Positions 34,491 to 43,770 of a stretch of 64,000 nucleotides of DNA are shown one piece after another. The stretch is taken from positions 71,792,607 through 71,856,606 of the forward strand of contig CM077005.1 in NCBI GenBank assembly GCA_039090855.1, in the 5' to 3' direction. The notes beneath the pieces are model-generated. The model did no database searches, was not told the DNA's origin, and saw nothing but the letters and a program-made list of their open reading frames with translations. Source of the stretch: Macrothele yani (lineage: Eukaryota > Arthropoda > Arachnida > Araneae > Macrothelidae). How positions within the stretch are numbered: position 1 is the stretch's first letter; each line of letters starts with the position of its first letter. The position numbers were made by a program, and so were the translations under genes.

Positions 34491-37275
34491 ACGTCCCCTG
34501 GTGGGAAAACCATGCATTATTTTAGGAAGAAATTATTCTCAAAAGGTTTCTCCATATGAGCGGTATCGGTCAAAGAAAAAACATATTTAGTCGAGTTTTC
34601 AGGAGCCCAGATTTTGCTACAAATACATCAGAAGCAGAAATTAACACTTATGACCCCTGGTGGCCAAACCATTCTTTACAAAACATTAGAAATTATGTGA
34701 AAAATGTTTTCCATCAGGTCTTGTATGCGATACAGAAAGAATTTTTCAAATCGGAGTTTTAGGAGCAGAAAACGCAATTTACCTTTATGCGCCCTAACGG
34801 AAAGTCCTAAATGATTTACGTGAATATTTTGAATTTATAGGAAAAACATTTCGCATCAGAAACACTATCAAACAACGAAGGAATTTTTCAAATTGGACTT
34901 TTAGAAGTAGAGATATTGACAAAAATAAGATATAAATCTACGCTCCCTGGCGTAGAAACCATGCCCTATTTCAAGAAGAAAGTGTTCCTAAAAGGTTTGT
35001 CGACATGAGTAGTATCGGTGAACAAACCACTTTTTTTTCAATCGAGATTTTAGAAGCTCATATTTTGCTGCAAATACATCAGAAGCGGAAATTAAGGCTT
35101 ACGCCACCTGGTGGCCATACCATTTTTACAAAAATTAGAAATTATGTGCAAACGATTTCGCATCAGGAGCTGTATTCGGTGCAGAAAGAATTTTTCAAAT
35201 CGGAGGTTTAGAAGCAGAGAAATAGTGTGAAAGGTAATTTACCTTTACGCCCCCTAGCGGAAAGTCTGTGAATTACTTGAAAATTTTGAATTTATAGGAA
35301 AAACATGACACACTAGAAGCACTATCCAACAAAGAAGGAATTTTTTAAATCGGACTCCTAGAAGTCGAGATATTGGCAAAAATAAGATATACGTCGCCCC
35401 TGGCGCAGAAACCATGCACTATTTTAAGAAGAAAATGTTTCTAAAAGGTTTGTCGACACGAGTAGTATCGGTCTACCAACGACGTTTTTTTCAATCGAGA
35501 ATTTAGAAGCTCATATTTTGCTGCAAATACATCAGAAGCCGAAATTACGGTTTACGCCCCCTGGTGGCCAAACCATTTTTTTTTCACAAAAAACAGAAAT
35601 TATGTGCAAACGATTTCCCATCAGGAGCTGATCCGGTACAGAAAGAATTTTTCAAATCGGAGTTTTAGAAACAGAGATATAGGGAAAAACGCAATTTAAC
35701 TTTACGCCTCCTAGCGGAAAGTCCATGAATTACTTGAAAATTTTGAAATTATATGAAGCACATGTCATACTGGAAACACTATCCAGCAAAAAAGGAATTT
35801 TTCAAATCGAACCCCTAGAAGTAGAGATATTGACAAATATAAGATATACATCTTCGCCCCCTGGCGTAGAAACCAGGCACTATTTTAAGAAGAAAATGTT
35901 CTTAAAAGGTTTGTCAACATGAGTAGTATTAGTCTACAAACGACGTTTTTTTTTAATAGAGAATTTAGAAGCTCATATTTTGCTGCAAATACATCAGAAG
36001 CGGAAATTATTATTTACGCCCCCTGGTGGCCAAACCATTTTGTTATAAAAAATAGAAATTATGTGCAAACGATTTCCCATCAGGAGCTGTATCCGGCGCA
36101 GAAAGAAATTTTCAAATCGCAGATTTAGAAGCTTAGATATAGGGCGAAACGCAATTTACCTTTACGCCCCCTAGCGGAAAGTCTATGAATGACTTGAAAA
36201 TTTTGAAATTACATGAAAAACATGTCACACAGAAAACACTATCCAACAAAGAATGAATTTTTCAAATCGGACTTCTAGAAGTAGAGATATTGACAAAAAT
36301 AAGATATATATCTACGCCCCCTGGCGGAGAAACTGTTGGATATTTCAGGAAGACAATATTCTGAAAAGGTTTATCGAGGTAAGTGGCATCAGTTCACGAA
36401 AGAATTTTTTCAATCGATAATTTAGAAGCTCAGATTTTATGGCAAATACATCAGAAGCAAAATTAACACTTACGCCCCCTGGTGGCCAAAATATTTTTTA
36501 CCAAAACTTCGAGATTATGTACAAAAGATTTTCCATCAGGAGATGTATCCGCTGAAAAAAGATTTTTCAAATCGGCGCAGAAAGAATTTTTCAAATCGCA
36601 GATTTAGAAGCTTAGATATAGGGCGAAACGCAATTTACCTTTACGCCCCCTAGCGGAAAGTCTATGAATGACTTGAAAATTTTGAAATTACATGAAAAAC
36701 ATGTCACACAGAAAACACTATCCAACAAAGAATGAATTTTTCAAATCGGACTTCTAGAAGTAGAGATATTGACAAAAATAAGATATATATCTACGCCCCC
36801 TGGCGGAGAAACTGTTGGATATTTCAGGAAGACAATATTCTGAAAAGGTTTATCGAGGTAAGTGGCATCAGTTCACGAAAGAATTTTTTCAATCGATAAT
36901 TTAGAAGCTCAGATTTTATGGCAAATACATCAGAAGCAAAATTAACACTTACGCCCCCTGGTGGCCAAAATATTTTTTACCAAAACTTCGAGATTATGTA
37001 CAAAAGATTTTCCATCAGGAGATGTATCCGCTAAAAAAAGATTTTTCAAATCGGAGTTTTAGGAGAAGAGTTATCGGGAAAAATGTAATTTTCTTTTACG
37101 CTCCCTAGCGGGAAATCTATGCGTAATTTGAAAAGGAAACTATCTCTAAAACACTCGTCGACATAAATGGAATCGAAAGATAAAATATTTTTTTCAATCT
37201 GATGTTTAGAAGCAAATATGTGGATTAAAACGTAATTTTGAATTCGACATCATCTGCATTTACGTCCCCTAGCGG
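34491..37275 (-). promoter_or_regulatory. Array of about 19 CTCF-like motifs (copy 1)
   Basis: On the minus strand the element repeats TGGCCACCAGGGGGCGTAA (type A, e.g. 35551-35569, 36013, 36470, 36950), CCGCTAGGGGGCGTAAA (type B, e.g. 35246, 36161, 36640) and CGCCAGGGGGCGTAGA (type C, e.g. 36312, 36791). Motifs come about every 150 bp in the order A-B-C, all in the same orientation. Type A agrees with the vertebrate CTCF core consensus (CCACCAGGGGGCG). Binding is unproven, and the match may simply reflect the element's own sequence. Confidence 0.4.
36098..37055. repeat. 479-bp near-perfect tandem duplication
   Basis: 36098-36576 is repeated at 36577-37055 with almost no differences (landmark GTCTATGAATGACTTG at 36181 and 36660). 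It is one superunit of the surrounding element, duplicated much more recently than the other, diverged superunits. Confidence 0.93.
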
Positions 37276-37490
37276 CAAAATTGTACATCGTAAAAAAAAA
37301 AACGAAATAAAGGATCATCATTTGCATATTTCAGGCTTCCGAATGCAAAAAAAAATTTTCAAATCGGACTAATAGTTGCAGAGATACCGTGGGTACAGGC
37401 GGACGGACGGACTGGCGGACTGACTGACGGACGGACGGACAAACCGATAGCAGAAGCACGATCTTTTCTACAAAAGACGCGCTAAAAATG

Positions 37491-38463
37491 ATGCATAACA
37501 CAACGTGGTGTAAGCTGTAGATATCTTAGACCAAAAATCACCCCCACACCTCACTAACACACTTGCGATTCAGCTGTTGTTTTTTTCTCTGCCTTGAGGT
37601 CAGGTTTTAGCTTGCACATACGAAGATGGACTTACCACAATTGTATACAAAAAGAACATATATACAAATAGTGAGACTGTGCTCACTGATAAGGAGTCTT
37701 CAAGACTCTAGAACATGAGAAAGCAAATATTGTTCTTAATATAAGTACATTAAGAAGAAATCACAAATAAGCGGGTAGTATATGAAGAGTTTTATAGTAG
37801 TACATCAGTTTCGTTTCGTATTTCAAACCATGTGCCACATGATGCCCATTTGTGAAAAAAATCTTGAGTGGTATGTTTATTAACAGCATAATTGTATTCC
37901 GTTTTCAAAGCAGCACATATGGATGAACGAAAACATGTACATATGAACTTTCGAGCAAAAGTGTAGGAACGAAGATTTCAGTGGCTGGGACTTTTCACAT
38001 GGAAAAAAAAATGGCGAACTTAGCTTGCAGACCTAGAAATTTGCATACTTGATTATGAGAGGAAGAAGAATGATGGCTTCGAAGGAAATGATAGGGAAAC
38101 ATCGTGTGTTGCGATGTACACACTTTATCCAGAAGATGAAACAGTAATGCAAATAACGGTTGTGGGATTAGACAGGTAGTATAGGAATGATGCACATCCC
38201 CAACGGTGTCACAGAAAACACAATTTGGAGAATTTAGGTGGCCAAATCGATGTAAAGGTCGTAGAGTGATTAGACGTTAATACAGATGAATCCAGTGCGC
38301 ATCTCGTGCTTTAGGTGAAGCAAATGAGTGAAGAGCATCAGTCCAAAAGGGTGCTTGTTCATCAGCTGGAACTGAAGGTATCGGTATCGGTTCTATAAAA
38401 TGAGTAATCGGGTGTCGGCAAAGCAGCTTGGTTGTAAATGGCTGATCATTGAGGTAGATTATA
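37491..38463. other. Unassigned sequence
   Basis: AT-rich sequence between two elements. No supported gene, RNA or repeat. Confidence 0.6.
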
Positions 38464-39759
38464 CATGGTGATTCAAAAGTTCCCGAACTCTATTTTTAAA
38501 ACGTATTTGCTGTAAAACCACAAAAAGGTATCCGACTATTGCTGCTCGTGGCTGTTGTGTGTGACCTTGGGGAAGGAGCAGCGCCACGTGATAGCACCAC
38601 CTGACACTACGCGTACGCGGACGCTGGCAAGCAGTAACGTTCAGTCAGCCAGGAGTCTCACGCAAGAACAGAGAGTCACTTTGTTAGAAGTTTATTTTGC
38701 GGAAAAATCTTACCAACGTTGCATCCAGCACTTTCAAAGGAAGTTTCTGATGCTCCTATACCAGGGAAAACAACTGTGTATGACCTTTTGAACCGGCTTC
38801 GCGAGATAAGCAATATTCAGGATGAGCCTAAAAGCGGCCGGCCGTCCGTGGTGACGGCCACGTTTGTAGAAAAAATTCACGTTTCTCTGCAGCACTCTCC
38901 CCGGAAGTCACTTCGGCGGCTGTCTCAAGAGTTAGAGGCATTGTATTCAGCCTGCCAGAGGGCTACTAAACGTCTACGGCCGTACAGAATTGAAGTAGTG
39001 CGAGAGCTACGTTCTTTGGACTCGGAAATGAGCATTACCTACTACCAATTGGTTAAGAGTTTCACGCGCAACAATGTGGCCAACCAGCTTAACAACACTT
39101 TTTTCAGTGACGAGGCATGGTTTAATTTGAATGGATATGTCAATAACCAAAACACTCGCATATGAGCTGCGCAGAATGCACACACATTGCATGAGGTTGA
39201 ACTTCACTTTCAGAAAGTTGTGTCATTGGCAATTTTTTTCCGACACAACTGTAAATTACGCTGTGTATGCAGTGCAGACATCATCCATCAATTTATAGCG
39301 ATGCTGGAAGAACACGAACTTTACTGTTGGTTTCAACAAGATGGAGCAACGTGCCATACAAAAGACACAATGGAGAGGCTCCGTGAGTTCTTCCACGATC
39401 GATTAATCTCAAAAAAACTTTGGCCACCTCGCTCACCAGAGTTGAGTTCTCCAGACATTTATTTGTGGAGCTATCTGAAAGACAGTTTGCCACAACAACC
39501 CTAAGACGATACAAGACCTGCGGATCAACATCGTTACAGCCGTGAGGAACATATCAGCCAACACGCTGAAAAGAGTGTCCGCCAACATGTGTCGTCGGGT
39601 GAATTTGTGTCTTCAACAGAATGGTGGACAATTCCAACATCTATTGTAAAGTGGTTTTCATCTATTGTAAAGTGGTTTGAGTGTCAATATAACAGTATGT
39701 AAAAATATTCGTGGTAGAAATATTCGAATTCAAAGTTCGGAGACTTTTGAATCACCCTG
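38464..39759 (+). mobile_element. mariner-like element with DD37D transposase
   Basis: The ends are inverted repeats: CATGGTGATTCAAAAGTTCC from 38464 and, from 39759 on the minus strand, CAGGGTGATTCAAAAGTCTC. TA dinucleotides at 38462-38463 and 39760-39761 are the target duplication. At 1296 bp it is full length. A 22-bp direct repeat (TCTATTGTAAAGTGGTTT) lies just after the transposase end at about 39640-39680. Confidence 0.9.
38640..39649 (+). pseudogene. DD37D mariner-family transposase, broken
   Basis: Readable segments in order are LTQEQRVTLLEVYFAEKSYQ, then a frameshift near 38735, then GKTTVYDLLNRLRE with DEPKSGRPSVV (helix-turn-helix and linker). FFSDEAWFNLNGYVNNQN carries the first catalytic Asp, followed by a stop at about 39163. 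FQQDGATCHT carries the second Asp, and WPPRSPELSSPDIYLW the third, 37 residues later. A further frameshift near 39500 leads into QDLRINIV...GGQFQHLL and the stop at about 39649. The catalytic residues survive but the frame is broken at least three times. The start codon is uncertain. Confidence 0.87.
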
Positions 39760-40285
39760 TATATGGAGCTACTAATGAAGTAGATGTACGAGCAATAAGA
39801 TCATGTTGATCAACTAAATCTGGATATAAACGACGTAACGATGATTGAATCATGAAGTTTCGCTCTATTATCGGTAGTATAAAATAAAAAAGGAGAAATT
39901 TCTATGAAGTTTTTCCACGTGAGATTCGGACGGACCAGTTGAGAGATCCCCCAGGAGGGGTAGTGAAAGTATAGTGCGGGGGCCGACCAATGTCCTGTTG
40001 GAGAGTTTGCGTATACGGGGCTTTTTTACAGATATCATTAAATATGTGTCATGCGATGTTTTTCATCTTGGGTACGTGACCGAAAGGTCGTCAGTTTTTT
40101 TTCAAAATTGCCGCCACATATGTTATATAGTTTTAAACGTATAACAGTATTTAATTCAAAATGTGGCCAAGTTTGGTGTCAAATGAAAGCTCTTATTCAT
40201 GGCAATGCAACTAACCACACTTTATTTACATATTGTAACATACATTTGAGCGAAATACAAAATATTATCTAAGCCACAACATATA

Positions 40286-41715
40286 CACTGGTGGAAAGTG
40301 AAAAAAGAACACCAAGAAGGAATTGGCGGACGATCATGAAATTTACATATGTTAATGGGGTCGAGTTTACGTAGGTGTGATGTTAATTTCGGGACCAACC
40401 GGTAAGCGCTTACGCCACAGCACGGCATAATATGCAAATTATCGTCGGTGGTATTTAAGGAGTACGGCGAAGTGAATGTAATCAGTCGTCGGCGTACGGA
40501 CACGTGCGAAGACCCTAAAGAAGCTGCAATGCCTGGACATGGAAGACGTGTGCGATTTCAGCAGTTATCGGACTTTGAGCGAGGTCGTCTAGTCGGACTC
40601 CGCGAGGCCGGGTGGTTGTATCGTCGTATTGAGGAGCGAATTGGACGGGAAGTATTGGTGGTGGTACGATGGTGGCGTAAAGGGTCCGAGGAACATTCCC
40701 ACACGAGAAGACGTGGAACCGAGAGTCACAGACGGACTGATGAGCGGACCGATCGACGCATAGGAAGAGCGGCGTTGTCAAGCAGAACATCCACTGCGAC
40801 GCAAATCCGAGCTGCCGTTGCACCTGAGGTAACTGTGCGAACAATCCGCAACCGTCTACTGGATGCAGGCCTACGTGCTCGTGTGCCTCTGGCATGTGTA
40901 CTTCTGACTCAAGCCCACCGTCAGGAACGGCTGCAGTGGTATCGCCAACGTCTGCACTGGAGAACGCAATAGCGATCTGTCGTGTTCAGCGATGAAAGAA
41001 GATTCTGCTTGGGAGCCACCGATGGCCGTATGCGTGTTCGCAGACGCACAGGGGAGCGTCTCCACCCTTCTTGCATCCTCCAGCGACACACAGGGCCTAC
41101 ACCTGGTCTCCTGTTGTGGGGAGCGATCAGCTATGACTCCCGTACACAACTAGTGTTTGTACCGGGTACGTTAAACAGCACCTCGTACATCGACAACATC
41201 ATTCAGCCCGTTGTTGTACCATTTGTAAGGTCGGTCCATCGTGGTGTTTTCCAACAAGATAACGCACGCCCACACAACGCACGTGCAACGCAGCATGCAC
41301 TTCAGGGTGTGAGACAACTTCCATGGCCTGCACGTTCACCAGATTTGTCCCGCATTGAGCACGTGTGGGATTTTATGGGACAACGACTTATCCGGTCTCC
41401 ACGGCCTGCCGCGACCATCACCGATTTACGCGTCCAGGTTGAAGATGATTGGAACTCAATACCACAAACGTACATCCAACATCTGTACGACAGACTCCAT
41501 GCCAGAATTGCACAGTGTGACGCAGTTCATGGCGGTTCAACCTCGTACTAACCATGTTACATGGAAATGTTATTTTTCAGTTTTCCAGAAATACAACTGT
41601 ATTTTGCCATAATGTTTTGATCACGTTATCCTCTGTATTCCGTTATTATGCTGTATAAATTTCGTTGGGATCAGACGTCTCCTTCTTGGTGTTCTTTTTT
41701 CACTTTCCGCCAGTG
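40286..41715 (+). mobile_element. Tc1-like element A (Tcb1-like family)
   Basis: Inverted terminal repeats CACTGGTGGAAAGTGAAAAA (from 40286) and CACTGGCGGAAAGTGAAAAA (from 41715, minus strand), flanked by TA at 40284-40285 and 41716-41717. At 1430 bp it is full length. It is the same family as 51236-52670; the two are alignable throughout and differ by scattered substitutions. Confidence 0.92.
40529..41551 (+). pseudogene. Tc1-like transposase A, one premature stop
   Basis: The start MPGHGRRVRFQQLSDFERGR begins the N-terminal helix-turn-helix (about residues 1-60), with RRRTDERTDRRIGRA-type basic linker following. The stop at 40970-40972 replaces a Trp codon (TGG in copy B) just before VVFSDERRF with the first catalytic Asp. 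The second Asp is in FQQDNARPHNARAT and the Glu in PPWPARSPDLSRIEHVWD, with 32 residues between. The end is GGSTSY with the stop at 41549-41551. A frame of 340 codons is normal for Tc1. One suppressing change would reopen the frame, so this copy is relatively young. Confidence 0.9.
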
Positions 41716-41738
41716 TATTTTATTTATTATGTATATTG

Positions 41739-41791
41739 AAGGCCCTACTATACTATGTATAGGCCCTACTATACATAGTATAGTAGGGCCT
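41739..41791. other. Near-perfect hairpin (arms of 21-23 bp)
   Basis: GGCCCTACTATACTATGTAT at 41741-41760 is the exact reverse complement of 41771-41790. One more pair outside (41740/41791) and two inside (41761/41770, 41762/41769) can form, leaving a 6-nt loop. The loop region restarts the motif GGCCCTACTATA. It lies between the Tc1-like element and the right arm of the foldback-like element. Confidence 0.95.
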
Positions 41792-42080
41792 GATTTAAAA
41801 AGTGTTTTTTATGAATGTATGTTACAATGTGTAAAAAAAGTGTGATTAGTTGCATTGCTTTGAATAAGAGCTTTCATTTGATACCAAACTTGGCCACATT
41901 TCGAATAAAATGCTGTTATACCTTGAAAACCATATACCATATTTGGCGGCCAATTTGAAAAAAGCTGACGACCTTTCGGTCACGTACCCAAGATGAAAAA
42001 CATCACATGATACATATTTAGTGATATCTGAAAAGAAACCCGGTATACGAAACCTTCTCAAGAGGACATTGGTTGGCCCC

Positions 42081-42899
42081 TAGACTAGTGAGAACGAGGA
42101 TGCATTGCGGATGTAAAGAAAAGAAAGGGGTTACGTAAGAAGAATCGTTAGTAGAGGACGGTGGGAAGCGAACAGGAACTTTCGTAGTTACATCACATTT
42201 CATTGGCATCAAGGTCGTTTCTTACGTTCGTCTAAATCTGAATAATAATAATAAGAGAAGAATTGTTTTTGAAAAACTAAACAGTTGAAATACTTGCCGC
42301 CGCCATAATTTAGTAAATATTTACTTTTATGACTCCCCATATCTTCTTTCATTAGTTTTAGGACAATAGCATTTATAATCCACCTAAGTACCGCTCAATA
42401 TCAAGAATTAGTAAACATTATTGTTTATAGTTATGATTTAATTCCACTTAGGATGTACCGGACTGTGTCTCGGTGTGGTCGTGAGTGACGCGAAAAAATG
42501 CAATGCGTTGTACGTAAAGAAATGTGTAGTCTGGAATCACTGATTTTATTTCACAAATATTTAAAGAACTTGGAATACGAAAGATGCATTAGATAAATTA
42601 TTATCTACAAAAAATACCAGAGTACTCTCTCAATATTTCAAAACTGATTCTGCTCATAAATTGTGTAGAAGTGTGAGTTCTATAATTCCTTTTGTTTCCT
42701 TTCTCTTCAGTTGCAATTATAGATTGATTGAAACCATTCATAGTGTTGGAACTTTTCGAAAGTTATGCCAATGTTATATTAGGCACATGCATACATTTCT
42801 AGCGTCTTACGGTCGAGTAGATATCGTACTTACACAAGCAGGTAACATTTAGTCACCATGAAAGTACGTCCATACTCTGCAAAGCCGAAGGAAATACAA
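42081..42899. other. Unassigned sequence
   Basis: AT-rich DNA with no recognisable gene or repeat. Confidence 0.6.
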
Positions 42900-43122
42900 A
42901 TCTGAGATGTGCATCTCCTTCGTCTGTCTAACATTCTGCTTGTCCGCCACGATGAAATCACCACATCTGAAGTTCACAAACCACTTACAACACGTGTTGG
43001 CCTCTACAGATTTCCCGCCGTATGCCGAACAAATCCACTCTCGTAATTCTGCAGCGGTTTCCTCCGGAATTAGACATGGACAACAGACAATTACGAATAT
43101 TCATCTTGTCGGCAGCCATGTC
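42900..43122 (-). pseudogene. mariner transposase N-terminal fragment
   Basis: On the minus strand, MAADKMNIRNCLLSM at 43122 is followed, after a frameshift near 43060, by AAELREWICSAYGGKSV, then CCKWFVNFRCGDFIVADKQ. These match the helix-turn-helix and WFxxFKSGDFDVxDK block of mariner transposases (SETMAR type). The catalytic domain is absent downstream. The call is by motif only. Confidence 0.5.
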
Positions 43123-43489
43123 TTAGTTAAACTCACTTCACGTGTGGGTTATTTGCCAACACGTATCATTCTGCGCAGTGCTCCCACCTTACTCCCATAG
43201 CACGAATTTCTGAGAAATATTAAACAATTTTGCTTTCACACTCAGCTACGTTGAGCGCCGGAAACATATGCATAGACCTAACAACTATCTTTGCCTATAA
43301 CTGCTCCTATCACCCCAGAATCTGAGTAGTCAGAGGCACGGGTTTCCGACTCATCGTGCGGACTGTACCTTGGCTACAGCCGAGTAGGTAGCATGGGTTG
43401 CGCGTAACCTCAATGCTACGAAATGTAAACTGTAAAACTTTCTTGAAATTCGCGATCCATTTCCAGTGAATTCTTTCGTCAATTAACGA
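43123..43489. other. Unassigned sequence
   Basis: No coding or repeat homology recognised between the mariner fragment and the RTE 5' end. Confidence 0.55.
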
Positions 43490-43770
43490 AGCTAAGGTCC
43501 GGTGATTCGCGACATACCATAGCCTTTCCTTGAAAACTGCCAACCCGGCCTTCTCGTGGTGCATCCTGCTCCGACTGAAGGAGATCTGACGATCGCCAAT
43601 AGCGGAATAACTATACCATCGGGATTAGAGGAAAGGTTATACTACACTAACCAAAACGCTTGGCCAGCGTGGTGAGTCATGGCCCAGCCCCTTCCCCCAA
43701 AATGACTCCCCAACTTAAATCTTGGCCCTCGATCTTCGGCACCTGGAATGCAAAATCCATGAAATGGCAA
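43490..43770 (+). mobile_element. RTE LINE 5' end of an internally deleted copy
   Basis: The sequence matches the 5' UTR of RTE copy 1 (21311-21575), including CCTTCTCGTGGTGCATCC, GACGATCGCCAATAGCGG and ACTTAAATCTTGGCCCTC. At about 43750 it jumps to ATCCATGAAATGGCAATGG, which corresponds to 24222-24240 near the 3' end of the element. About 2.65 kb of the coding region is therefore deleted. The 3' remainder resumes at 46685. Confidence 0.85.

Larger units (their letters stand above)
34230..37490 (+). repeat. Unrecognised repeat element, copy 1, about 450-bp superunits
   Basis: This segment is homologous, in inverted orientation, to 50985-54790. Start-side landmarks are CTTTTGAATCCGTTCTGACG (34290; inverted near 54757) and CCGGTATGGAAAACAATAG. 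The end side has GACGGACGGAC repeats followed by GCACGATCTTTTCTACAAAA (37455-37480; inverted near 51000). The interior is a degenerate tandem series with a period of about 450-480 bp. No protein is encoded. It is probably a non-autonomous mobile element, but its class is unknown to me. Confidence 0.8.
39979..42080. mobile_element. Long-inverted-repeat (foldback-like) element with nested Tc1-like insertion
   Basis: 39979-40265 is the imperfect reverse complement of about 41800-42080. The outer ends read GGGGCCGACCAATGTCC and, inverted, GGGGCCAACCAATGTCC. Shared inner landmarks are CGTGACCGAAAGGTCGTCAG (40076) against CTGACGACCTTTCGGTCACG (41966), and TTGCATTGC...ATAAGAGCTTTCATTTGA. Arms are about 285 bp and similar but not identical. 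The Tc1-like element 40286-41715 and a hairpin lie in the loop. No transposase of its own is visible, so it is probably a foldback-like or MITE-like element. A target duplication was not found. Confidence 0.8.

Noticed and set aside
37392..37445. GGAC repeat as an independent microsatellite
   Set aside because: The same run recurs at the same place in the inverted copy (51041-51062), so it is part of the element's end.
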